Positions 1-5,494 are shown, counted from the stretch's first letter. The stretch is 5,961 bases of DNA from an uncultured Actinomycetes bacterium (GCA_937876275.1 CALFIA010000217.1:1-5961), one strand, 5' to 3'. Translations and numbers: made by a program. Notes: generated by a model not told the origin, from the letters alone.

Positions 1-78
1 TGCCGGGTGCTTGAAGCCGGCCTCGTTTCCGGTGGGGAGTCCGAGATCCAGATCGATCACATCACCCGAGGTCAGCAT
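1..78 (-). CDS. MazF/PemK-family toxin, N-terminal fragment (runs off left edge)
   Basis: The first 26 codons of a probable MazF/PemK-type endoribonuclease toxin are present; such toxins cleave mRNA and are neutralised by the antitoxin encoded just upstream. Reading from an ATG at 78-76, the visible residues are MLTSGDVIDLDLGLPTGNEA followed by GFKHPA, and the frame is open to base 1. The pattern Gly-Asp-Val, then Asp-Leu, Pro-x-Gly-x-Glu and a Pro-Ala is the usual MazF N-terminus (first SH3-like strand and the loop that follows). The start codon lies inside the 3' end of the antitoxin gene, a 17-base overlap typical of translationally coupled toxin-antitoxin pairs. The fragment is too short for a general ORF search to catch. 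The family call rests on the N-terminal motif plus gene order; the catalytic region is outside the window, so activity cannot be judged. Confidence 0.8.
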   Translation of the reverse strand, partial: MLTSGDVIDLDLGLPTGNEAGFKHPA

Positions 79-256
79 CGAGCCACGCAGTTTCGTCGAT
101 CGTCAACGGTGCGGCCAAGGCGGCGCCGATGCTCGCCTGCTGAAGCCGCCGGATGGCCAGGCGAACGGTGTCGCCGACGTTCAACTGGAGCTCACCGGCC
201 AGAGCCTTGATGGCCTGGTGGGTCGAGGTATCGATCCGAATGCTGGTTGATGGCAT
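62..256 (-). CDS. Ribbon-helix-helix antitoxin (MazE/VapB-like) of a type II toxin-antitoxin pair
   Basis: This 64-residue protein is predicted to bind its own operator as a dimer and to inhibit the MazF-like toxin encoded immediately downstream. The N-terminus, MPSTSIRIDTSTHQ, fits the DNA-contacting beta strand of a ribbon-helix-helix fold. Two helices follow (about residues 12-27 and 30-46, with an Arg-rich stretch RLAIRRLQQ), and then a short acidic tail (IDETAWLDADLG) resembling the toxin-wrapping C-terminus of MazE-type antitoxins. The frame extends upstream to base 358, but family similarity begins at the Met at 256 and the upstream residues are not antitoxin-like. No Shine-Dalgarno precedes this ATG; a TATACT -10 element ends 7 bases before it, which suggests leaderless translation. 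Assignment to MazE versus VapB-type RHH is uncertain, but the toxin partner favours MazE. Confidence 0.82.
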   Translation of the reverse strand: MPSTSIRIDTSTHQAIKALAGELQLNVGDTVRLAIRRLQQASIGAALAAPLTIDETAWLDADLG

Positions 257-291
257 GCAATCAAGTATACATATTTGCATGCCATCAACCA
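244..291. promoter_or_regulatory. Perfect 17-bp inverted repeat, probable antitoxin autoregulatory operator
   Basis: Bases 244-260 (TGGTTGATGGCATGCAA) are the exact reverse complement of 275-291, separated by 14 bases. Each arm carries a GCATGC core (253-258 and 277-282), with core centres 24 bp apart. The arm at 244-264 is itself a near-palindrome (TTGATGGCATGCAATCAA, one mismatched pair). The left arm covers the antitoxin start codon and its first codons; the right arm covers the probable -35 region. Type II antitoxins normally repress their own operon through such paired sites, so this is the expected operator; binding is inferred. Confidence 0.8.
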
Positions 292-292
292 A
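264..292 (-). promoter_or_regulatory. Toxin-antitoxin promoter, predicted leaderless
   Basis: On the minus strand a TATACT hexamer at 269-264 (one mismatch to TATAAT) is preceded, after exactly 17 bases, by TTGGTT at 292-287 (half-match to TTGACA). Only seven bases (TGATTGC) separate the -10 element from the antitoxin ATG, so transcription would start at or within a base or two of the start codon. There is no room for a ribosome-binding site. Leaderless mRNAs are common in actinobacteria. The promoter lies wholly inside the inverted-repeat operator. Confidence 0.65.
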
Positions 293-302
293 GGCATTCA
301 CA

Positions 303-318
303 GCCTGAGGCATCAGGC
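303..318 (-). terminator. Short hairpin at the 3' end of the secreted-protein gene (weak terminator candidate)
   Basis: GCCTGA (303-308) and TCAGGC (313-318) form a 6-bp stem with a 4-base loop overlapping the stop codon of the upstream secreted-protein gene. No T-run follows on the minus strand, so intrinsic termination is doubtful. It is one of few structures in the 56-base gap before the toxin-antitoxin operon. Confidence 0.25.
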
Positions 319-1368
319 AGGAACCTCGGTGGCGATCTTCGCCGTGGTCTTCACCCACTGGGTGCCGTCATCGGTGTAGCCGGCTGGCGCGGCATCCTTC
401 TTCTTCCACTCGGTGCCCGTGTCGGTGAAGCCGCTCGGGGTCGTGTCTTTCACGGTGTTGTAGCGAGTCTCGGCGTGAGTGCCGCCCGCGATGGAGCAGA
501 GATCACCCGCGGCGTTGGGGCTGCCACCCCAGGGGCAGAGAGTTCCTTGGCTGCGCGCGGTGTCAGCGGCGTAGACGATTGGTGGATCCTGCACGATCAC
601 GGTGTAGGGCTCCTGGTGATACGTGTACGCGAGAGTCGAATAGGTGTACGCCAGCGTGGTCATGCAGATGCCGTTGATGTCGGTGAATCCACTCGGACAC
701 ACATAGATCGTTCTGGTGCGTGGCGGCGCCGGTGTGGCGGGTGCAGCGGCAGGTTGAGGTGCAGGCTGCGGAGCTACTGCTGACTGCGGTGCTGCGATCT
801 GCGTAGTCGAGGGTGCTGTGGCGGAGGTGCTTTGTGCGGATGTGACTGCGGTCGTGATCGCTGCAGTGGTTGCCGTTGTTACGTTCGAGGAGCTCGCTGA
901 CGTCACGGCCTTCAGCTGGTCGGCAACCGAGAGACCGCGCAGCTGCTTGAGCGTTGCTGTCATGAGCAGACGGCTGGTGGGGCCGGTGAAAGTACCGACC
1001 TGCGGGGTAACCGAGAAGGTGTAGCGCGCGTTCTCGTCGAGGCCTGCGAAGGAGACAACAGGGCCGGTGGTGGCCTTGAGCATGCGTGCGGCTGTCGGGC
1101 GCTTGACCGGCGTGGCCATGACCGTGAATCTCGTGCGCGAACGCGGTGATGCCCAGGTGAGCACGGCAGTGCCGGGCTTCGGGCTGAGAGTCAGCGCAAG
1201 TGATCTCACTGAGACGCTCGCGATGTTGATGCGCGAGTCGCTTCGCATCTGCTGGGTTGCGGCGTTTGCGCTTTGCGCAGTTGCAGTGACAGCGAGCGCG
1301 GCCAACGTCGTGCCGGTGAGTGCCGTGGCGATGGTGAGTCTCGCGGCGCTGGTGAGCGAGTTGAGCAT
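313..1368 (-). CDS. Secreted protein with fibronectin-III-like domain, Thr/Ala/Pro linker and repeat-bearing C-terminal region
   Basis: This is a 351-residue predicted exported protein of unknown specific function. Residues 1-36 form a Sec-type signal peptide with likely cleavage after SANA. Residues about 55-140 read as one fibronectin type III-like beta sandwich (TAVLTWASP, then the YTFSV strand). Residues 145-220 are a low-complexity Thr/Ala/Ser/Pro/Gln linker. The C-terminal part has four cysteines (224, 235, 278, 291), a tandem heptad TLAYTYS/TLAYTYH (238-251) and two adjacent 17-residue repeats (307-323 and 324-340) of pattern K-D-x-x-P-x-G-F/Y-T-D-x-G-T-x-W-x-K. A related CPSGFTD unit occurs at 224-230. 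There is no LPXTG motif or C-terminal membrane anchor, so release or non-covalent wall association is likely. The start is fixed by GGGAGGA (1380-1374) five bases upstream of the ATG. A surface-binding or adhesive role is only a guess. Confidence 0.85.
   Translation of the reverse strand: MLNSLTSAARLTIATALTGTTLAALAVTATAQSANAATQQMRSDSRINIASVSVRSLALTLSPKPGTAVLTWASPRSRTRFTVMATPVKRPTAARMLKATTGPVVSFAGLDENARYTFSVTPQVGTFTGPTSRLLMTATLKQLRGLSVADQLKAVTSASSSNVTTATTAAITTAVTSAQSTSATAPSTTQIAAPQSAVAPQPAPQPAAAPATPAPPRTRTIYVCPSGFTDINGICMTTLAYTYSTLAYTYHQEPYTVIVQDPPIVYAADTARSQGTLCPWGGSPNAAGDLCSIAGGTHAETRYNTVKDTTPSGFTDTGTEWKKKDAAPAGYTDDGTQWVKTTAKIATEVPA
349..450 (-). repeat. Two tandem 17-residue protein repeats (51 bp each)
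   Basis: Within the secreted protein, 450-400 and 399-349 encode adjacent 17-residue units that share K-D, P, G, an aromatic, T-D, G-T, W and K at identical spacing. A diverged partial unit (CPSGFTD) lies further upstream in the same protein, so the motif looks like a small repeated extracellular module. Confidence 0.7.
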
Positions 1369-1373
1369 GTCGA

Positions 1374-1380
1374 TCCTCCC
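1374..1380 (-). promoter_or_regulatory. Shine-Dalgarno site of the secreted FN3-like protein
   Basis: GGGAGGA on the minus strand lies five bases upstream of the ATG at 1368. It supports that start and contrasts with the leaderless antitoxin gene downstream. Confidence 0.75.
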
Positions 1381-1488
1381 GAGTTCGTTTCGAGGAGGTT
1401 CGGCTGCTCAGGGGGATTCAGGAATGCGACATTTGGCCAGTTGGGGATAACGCGTGATGGATGTGACGAGAGTGAAGTTGCGTCCGTA

Positions 1489-1501
1489 ATGAGCAGCTCA
1501 T
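1489..1501. repeat. 13-bp palindrome ATGAGC-A-GCTCAT in intergenic region
   Basis: A perfect inverted repeat with 6-bp arms and one central base sits in the 178-bp gap between the oxidoreductase stop and the secreted-protein start. It could be an operator for the secreted-protein gene, but no clear promoter hexamers accompany it and a repeat this short can occur by chance. I see nothing else notable in that gap. Confidence 0.3.
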
Positions 1502-1546
1502 GGGTGGCAGCTGTGGATTACTGATTGATCTAGCGCGGGTGTTGAA

Positions 1547-2506
1547 CTACTCGGCCTTGGCAACAGCCGCATCGACGAGCTCGGCCACGACGATCGAGTC
1601 ACGCGCCGGCAGTAGCCAGTCATCGCCGCCGCGAATACGGCCGCTCATTGCCTCGAACATCAGCCGATAGGCATCGGTGACCTCGAAGCTCTCGATCTCG
1701 TCATTGATCTTCACTCGTGCGACCTCGCGCCAAGAGCAGAAGCCCTCGTTGTCGAGTGAGCTGATCTCGCCGTGCTCGAAGATGATGCCCAGGCTCTCGG
1801 TGGCCGGCTGCTCGAAGGAAGCGGTTATCTCGGCACTCATGCTCGCGCCCCAGGTGAGCGTGATGTCGGTAGTGAGGTCGGCACCGTGCTCGTTGAGATG
1901 ACGCTTCGACGAGGTGATCTGCAGAGCGCCGGGGTCGGGCACGCAGGCGACGAGAGTGTGAAGCGGGTAGACGCCGATGTCGAGCAGGGCACCGCCGCCG
2001 TACTCGGGGAAGAAGCGGTAATTGCCGGGCGGGGCAGCGTCGGCGGTCTCCCAGGTGAAGCGGCCGTTGAAGCCGGTCATCGCACCGAGTTCACCGCTGT
2101 GAGCGAGGTCGACGATGCGCTGCATGCGCGGATGCCAACGACTCCAGACAGCCTCGACAAGCAGGAGTCCCTTGGTCTCGGCCGCGGCGTAGGCGGTGCG
2201 AGTGTCGGCAGCGCTCATCGTCATCGGCTTTTCGCAGAGCACGTGCTTTCCTGCATCGAATGCGGCAAGCATCCACTGAAGATGCACGTCATTGGCGAGG
2301 GCGATGTAGACCGCCTCTACGTCAGGGTCGTCAATGACGTCCTGATAACTCGCATAGGCGCGCTTGGGATTCACGGCTGCGGCCCGGCTAGCGTCGCGGG
2401 CACCCACTGCTGTGAGTTCGGCGTTATGCGCCTCATGCACGGCATCAGCCGTACGTGTTGTCACTAGCCAGCCTGCACCGAGAAAGCCCCATCGCACCGG
2501 ATCCAT
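1547..2506 (-). CDS. Gfo/Idh/MocA-family NAD(P)-dependent oxidoreductase
   Basis: This 319-residue cytoplasmic dehydrogenase belongs to the Gfo/Idh/MocA superfamily, which oxidises or reduces sugars, inositols or related alcohols with NAD(P). The N-terminal Rossmann fold opens with VRWGFLGAGW (dinucleotide-binding loop near residues 7-13). HVLCEKPMT carries the family EKP signature with the catalytic lysine at about residue 93. EAVWSRWHP follows, and GGGALLDIGVYPLH (about 170-183) supplies the second-domain active-site Asp and His/Tyr positions. These motifs most resemble the dihydrodiol/xylose dehydrogenase-like branch, but the substrate cannot be read from sequence. The Met at 2506 is preferred because the Rossmann strand begins right after it; an in-frame TTG at 2524 would add six residues. 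Neither start has a strong ribosome-binding site. The gene is divergent from the CrtC/AttH-like gene. Confidence 0.9.
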   Translation of the reverse strand: MDPVRWGFLGAGWLVTTRTADAVHEAHNAELTAVGARDASRAAAVNPKRAYASYQDVIDDPDVEAVYIALANDVHLQWMLAAFDAGKHVLCEKPMTMSAADTRTAYAAAETKGLLLVEAVWSRWHPRMQRIVDLAHSGELGAMTGFNGRFTWETADAAPPGNYRFFPEYGGGALLDIGVYPLHTLVACVPDPGALQITSSKRHLNEHGADLTTDITLTWGASMSAEITASFEQPATESLGIIFEHGEISSLDNEGFCSWREVARVKINDEIESFEVTDAYRLMFEAMSGRIRGGDDWLLPARDSIVVAELVDAAVAKAE

Positions 2507-2647
2507 GAGCACAGTGTGGTGCAACTCTTGAGTCTCTGGAGCGGCTTGATCGAACGTGCACGACTATTTTGAAGAATCTGGATGCTTTCCCTGTCCCAAC
2601 CTTGGCCTCGGGTAAGTTGAAAGAAATTTGGCGAAAGAGGAATTCAG
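2507..2647. promoter_or_regulatory. Divergent intergenic region between oxidoreductase and CrtC/AttH-like genes
   Basis: These 141 bases must hold the promoter for the plus-strand gene and probably that of the oxidoreductase. Visible elements are an AT-rich patch with TATTTT at 2565-2570, TAAGTT at 2613-2618 and an 8-bp palindrome CGTGCACG at 2555-2562. None has a well-spaced -35 partner, so no promoter is assigned. AGAGGA (2636-2641) is a good ribosome-binding site six bases before the ATG at 2648. Confidence 0.5.
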
Positions 2648-4186
2648 ATGGCAACCAAAGCTACGTACGATTCTGCCCTCAGGGCTCGCCTCCGGGAGTT
2701 ACTCGCTAACCCTGACTCTTTCACGCCCAGCTACCGCGATCGGTACCAGTTCATGGCGGAGCACTGCGATGGGCTTACTGCCCATTCCACATACGCGATG
2801 ACGCAAATTCTGGGGCGGGATGCTTCTCGCGGATTCACAGAGGTACCTGAGGTTCCTAAACTGAGTTTCCCTCAAGCCCACGTTCCTGACCTCAGTTACC
2901 AGATGGGTTGGCACTTCATCGTCGGAAGTGCCCGTGCCAAAGACGGAACCGTCTACGGCGTGCAATTCATGCCATTCTCGGCATCGATTCTGCCGACGGA
3001 ACTCAGGGCGAGCCTTGGGCTCTCTGAGATTGAAAATCAGGTAATGGAAGTGCATCTTGCCATCAGTCGGCAGGGGGACCGTCATTATCGAGGTGCTCCG
3101 AATGTGGTCTCCGGTCTCGACGGTGACATTGAGGTGCGCTCTGTGCCATTTCTGTACCGCGCCGGTGACACGGTGATGGAATCGTCGGATCCTGATGGTC
3201 AACTAATCCCTCTCCATATCAAGGGTAAGTCTTGGGATCGAAGTGGCGCAGAGCCACTCGAACTCGGAGTGGATTTCACCTTTACCTCAGCCAAGATGCC
3301 TTTCCTTCAGGGGAACGCGGGAGCAGCGCCGAGCCTCGCGGGGCTTGGCACTCTCTATTACTCGATCCCGCAGATGACGTTAGGTGGATCCAGCAACACC
3401 CTGCGAATCGGCGATGAGCTCATCGAGATTGAGTCCGGCGAGTTCTGGATGGATCATCAGTGGGGCACCGGTCTGATCACCTGCAATATTTTCGCCGGCA
3501 ATCCGCGATCGGCAGCGGTCCGGGCTGCAGCGCTCCTGGCGCCTCCGACCCCAGGCGGTTGGGATTGGTTCATGGCGATGTTCGAAGGTGATCACCAGCT
3601 CACTCTCGCCACGCTGCATGGTGCTGACGACCCCGACCATTACGACCAGACTGGAGACTCTCCGCCCTCCGAAATGAACATTCCAGTATTCGGTGCGCGT
3701 ATTGATTCGGCGGGAACGCGACATACCGTTCGAGGAAACCTGGTGATCGACCAGTGGGTGCGTGCTGAGCGATCGCCGGACCCATCCTTGTATCCGATAA
3801 CAGGAATTTGGTACCCGGATCGATGGCGCTTCACTCTCGAAGGCGATGTGCCGGAAGTGATGCGCACCTTCACGATGACACCGATCGTGCGCGGTGGTCA
3901 GGCTGGTTTCTTCGCACCCGGAGTTCAGTACTCGGAAGGTGCCGTCACTTTGAGTGGTCCGTCGGGGATGGTAGGCCATGGCTTTGCCGAATCTGTCGGC
4001 TACCACCTCTCGTTCAACTCGGCTGTGATGGCCATTGCTGGACTTCCAGTCACGCCTGAGACTGTTGCCTTGTTTGGTCGGGCGAAGCCGGGGTTGATGC
4101 TGAGGCTTCGAGCACTTCTCTTCCTCTTGCGTCCCAGTACACGTCGCGAGCTGGATCGTTGGAAGTCTGCACTCACTCTGCAGTGA
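2648..4186 (+). CDS. CrtC/AttH-like (lipocalin-like hydratase/hydrolase family) protein
   Basis: This 512-residue protein resembles the AttH/CrtC superfamily, whose members include carotenoid 1,2-hydratase and putative secreted hydrolases built from paired lipocalin-like barrels. Key motifs appear in order. MGWHFIVGSARAKDGTVYG (about 86-104) corresponds to the N-terminal W-x-x-x-G strand. GEFWMDHQWGTG (264-275) is the central Trp/Asp motif. GWDWFMAMFEGDHQLTLATL (304-323) is the classic G-W-D-W-F strand, followed by YPDRWRFTL (389-397) and a terminal GHGFAESVGY (443-452). No signal peptide is visible, so it is probably cytoplasmic, unlike many AttH proteins. About 80 N-terminal residues and a basic C-terminal helix lie outside the core. 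No carotenoid-biosynthesis gene is nearby, so hydratase activity on a carotenoid is not supported by context; the substrate is unknown. The ATG start has the ribosome-binding site AGAGGA six bases upstream. Confidence 0.75.
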   Translation: MATKATYDSALRARLRELLANPDSFTPSYRDRYQFMAEHCDGLTAHSTYAMTQILGRDASRGFTEVPEVPKLSFPQAHVPDLSYQMGWHFIVGSARAKDGTVYGVQFMPFSASILPTELRASLGLSEIENQVMEVHLAISRQGDRHYRGAPNVVSGLDGDIEVRSVPFLYRAGDTVMESSDPDGQLIPLHIKGKSWDRSGAEPLELGVDFTFTSAKMPFLQGNAGAAPSLAGLGTLYYSIPQMTLGGSSNTLRIGDELIEIESGEFWMDHQWGTGLITCNIFAGNPRSAAVRAAALLAPPTPGGWDWFMAMFEGDHQLTLATLHGADDPDHYDQTGDSPPSEMNIPVFGARIDSAGTRHTVRGNLVIDQWVRAERSPDPSLYPITGIWYPDRWRFTLEGDVPEVMRTFTMTPIVRGGQAGFFAPGVQYSEGAVTLSGPSGMVGHGFAESVGYHLSFNSAVMAIAGLPVTPETVALFGRAKPGLMLRLRALLFLLRPSTRRELDRWKSALTLQ

Positions 4187-4341
4187 CGAATTCGGGCTAG
4201 GGGTGATCGATAGTTCAAAGTCGGACCGCAGCCAATTTCGGTCTCATCCTGCAACTACTCGGGTAATGTGATGACACCCATCTCGGTCTGTGTGCCCTGA
4301 TGAACAGCCGCCAAAGAAATTTTCAGTTCAAGGAGCCGACA
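4187..4341. other. Intergenic gap upstream of the carbonic anhydrase
   Basis: These 155 bases separate two co-oriented genes, so the carbonic anhydrase may have its own promoter. TAATGT at 4264-4269 could serve as a -10 element, but no matching -35 is seen 16-18 bases upstream. No convincing terminator follows the CrtC/AttH-like stop; the only stem seen is GACCG/CGGTC (4224-4243) with no T-run. Confidence 0.4.
4330..4335 (+). promoter_or_regulatory. Shine-Dalgarno site deciding the carbonic anhydrase start
   Basis: AAGGAG lies six bases upstream of the ATG at 4342. An earlier in-frame ATG at 4300 would put this site inside the coding sequence and would place 14 unrelated residues before the Tat signal, so 4342 is preferred. 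Confidence 0.85.
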
Positions 4342-5055
4342 ATGGAAAGTCAAGCACTGTCACGTCGAGGAATGCTCCTGGGAATGGCAGGGTTGGTTGG
4401 TGCCGTCGGTGCCGGTACTTTGTTGAAATATCCCGCGATCGCCAACGCTGCGAGCGACAAGGACGGTACGCCGGTCACTTCTGAAGAAGCTCTGGCGTAC
4501 CTCAGGGCGGGAAATCGTCGCTGGAGAAACGGTGACATCCAACAGCGCGACTACACGCCCAGCGGCAAATCGCTGGTGAACGGTCAGTGGCCAATCGCGG
4601 GCATAGTGTCGTGCGCCGATTCTCGCGTGAACCCCGAGAATGTCTTCGACATCGCACGAGGCAACCTGTTCAACGTGCGCAATGCTGGCAACGTAGCCGG
4701 CGACATCACGATCGGATCCCTCGAATACGCCGTAGCGGTTCTCGGAATCCCGCTGATTGTCGTACTCGGGCACACCTCGTGTGGTGCAGTGAAGGCCACT
4801 CAAGAGTCGGTCTCGACCGGAAAGATGCCCGGTGGTGACATCGATGCCATCGTCAATGCCATTGCGCCCGCGATTCGCGCGCTCCCCGCGAAGCACACGC
4901 TGACTCAGGCGATCAGTGCCAATGCGCAACAGACCACGCGGGAACTCATTTCGGGCAGTGAAATCATCGACTCTGCTGTGCGGGCGAAGAAGCTTCTCAT
5001 TCGCGAGGGTGTTTACGACATCGCGACGAAGCGGGTAACGCTCCTCCCGGTGTAG
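4342..5055 (+). CDS. Beta-class carbonic anhydrase with Tat signal peptide
   Basis: This 237-residue zinc enzyme interconverts CO2 and bicarbonate. The beta-class metal site is complete: Cys91 in CADSR, His144 and Cys147 in GHTSCGAVKA, with the catalytic Asp93-Arg95 dyad. The C-terminal GVYDIATKRVTLLPV is the usual closing strand. The N-terminus has a twin-arginine motif (SRRGMLLG, residues 7-14), a hydrophobic stretch and an Ala-x-Ala site (probably cleaved after IANA, near residue 36), so it is predicted to be exported folded with its zinc. Exported beta carbonic anhydrases with Tat signals are known in actinobacteria and probably supply or retain bicarbonate at the cell surface. The gene follows the CrtC/AttH-like gene on the same strand after 155 bases, and is convergent with the small secreted-protein gene. 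Confidence 0.95.
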   Translation: MESQALSRRGMLLGMAGLVGAVGAGTLLKYPAIANAASDKDGTPVTSEEALAYLRAGNRRWRNGDIQQRDYTPSGKSLVNGQWPIAGIVSCADSRVNPENVFDIARGNLFNVRNAGNVAGDITIGSLEYAVAVLGIPLIVVLGHTSCGAVKATQESVSTGKMPGGDIDAIVNAIAPAIRALPAKHTLTQAISANAQQTTRELISGSEIIDSAVRAKKLLIREGVYDIATKRVTLLPV

Positions 5056-5072
5056 CCGGGGTTCCGTCAAAC

Positions 5073-5092
5073 CGCTGCGCTCGATAGCAGCG
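5073..5092 (+). terminator. Hairpin after the carbonic anhydrase stop (weak terminator candidate)
   Basis: CGCTGC (5073-5078) pairs with GCAGCG (5087-5092) around an 8-base loop, 17 bases after the stop codon. No T-run follows, so intrinsic termination is uncertain; position is the main support. Confidence 0.35.
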
Positions 5093-5147
5093 ACCATGAT
5101 CTAGCCAGTCTCGAATCTCGGTGATTAGCGGCTTCAGGTCATGGAAA

Positions 5148-5189
5148 GGCCGCGGCAACGAGCATGTGCTCGGTTCACTTGCCGCGGCC
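5148..5189 (-). terminator. Long nested hairpin, probable terminator of the small secreted-protein gene
   Basis: GGCCGCGGCAA (5148-5158) is perfectly complementary to 5179-5189, and the loop holds a second hairpin (CGAGCA 5159-5164 with TGCTCG 5167-5172). Read on the minus strand, the 11-bp GC-rich stem begins about 20 bases after the stop codon of the small secreted gene and is followed by TTTCC, a short T-run. On the plus strand no T-run follows, though it could also block read-through from the convergent carbonic anhydrase gene. Confidence 0.65.
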
Positions 5190-5208
5190 CTTGCGGGTGT
5201 CGTGCTGG

Positions 5209-5460
5209 CTATGCGGGCAGCTGCACCACGGGAGCTGCGTCGTCATCATCGTGATGGGCTCCACCGGAGCACGAAGGCTTCGGCGACTCGCGGCGGGCCT
5301 CAGCTGGCTTGGCCTCGCGCGATGCCTCAGTGCGAGCACTGGAGCGAGACTCCTGCTTGCCGCTCTTCGGCGCTGCCTGAGCGGATGTGGCCAGTGCTAG
5401 TGGAGCAATGAGCGCAGTGGCGGCGATGACGCCGACCAATGCGCGCGTGGAAACCTTCAT
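5209..5460 (-). CDS. Small secreted protein with charged linker and His-His-Asp4 cluster, function unknown
   Basis: This 83-residue predicted exported protein matches no family I recognise. Residues 1-29 are a clear Sec signal peptide (MKVSTRALVG, then a hydrophobic Ala/Leu core ending ATSAQA). The mature chain of about 54 residues is hydrophilic and probably disordered: a Lys/Glu/Arg/Ser/Ala-rich stretch (31-62), a single Cys64, then GGAHHDDDDAAP (66-77) and a short hydrophobic end. The H69-H70-D71-D74 cluster could bind divalent metal, but that is inference. The start is chosen by the GGGGAGGG ribosome-binding site four to five bases upstream of the ATG and by the signal peptide; the frame is open further upstream to 5601, but that extension is Arg-rich and would bury the signal peptide. 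It is followed by a strong hairpin terminator. Confidence 0.75.
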   Translation of the reverse strand: MKVSTRALVGVIAATALIAPLALATSAQAAPKSGKQESRSSARTEASREAKPAEARRESPKPSCSGGAHHDDDDAAPVVQLPA

Positions 5461-5477
5461 GGACCCTCCCCGAGTCA

Positions 5478-5494
5478 TGCCGCACGATGCGGCA
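5478..5494. repeat. Inverted repeat upstream of the small secreted-protein gene
   Basis: TGCCGCA (5478-5484) and TGCGGCA (5488-5494) form a perfect 7-bp inverted repeat with a 3-base spacer, just upstream of the ribosome-binding site. It could be an operator or a 5'-leader hairpin. No flanking promoter hexamers are convincing, so which is not decided. Confidence 0.4.

Noticed and set aside
257..358. Upstream extension of the antitoxin frame to a start at 358
   Set aside because: The added residues overlap the secreted-protein gene's 3' end and cover the promoter and operator; family similarity begins at the Met at 256.
247..783. Plus-strand open frame opposite the 3' half of the secreted FN3-like gene
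   Set aside because: Its product is a Gly/Arg/Val-rich string without domain or good ribosome-binding site; the minus-strand protein has a signal peptide and repeats.
1772..2467. Long open frame on the plus strand opposite the oxidoreductase
   Set aside because: It is antisense to a gene with clear Gfo/Idh/MocA motifs, has no recognisable domain, and is the usual shadow frame of high-GC coding DNA.
3380..4006. Minus-strand open frame opposite the CrtC/AttH-like gene
   Set aside because: Composition is Arg/His/Ser-rich as expected of a shadow frame, and the plus strand carries family motifs across this span.
4300..4341. Earlier ATG for the carbonic anhydrase
   Set aside because: The AAGGAG site at 4330-4335 fits the ATG at 4342, and the extra residues precede the Tat motif without likeness to a signal peptide.
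4360..5097. Long open frame on the minus strand opposite the carbonic anhydrase
   Set aside because: The plus strand has complete carbonic anhydrase motifs; the antisense product is Arg-rich with no domain.
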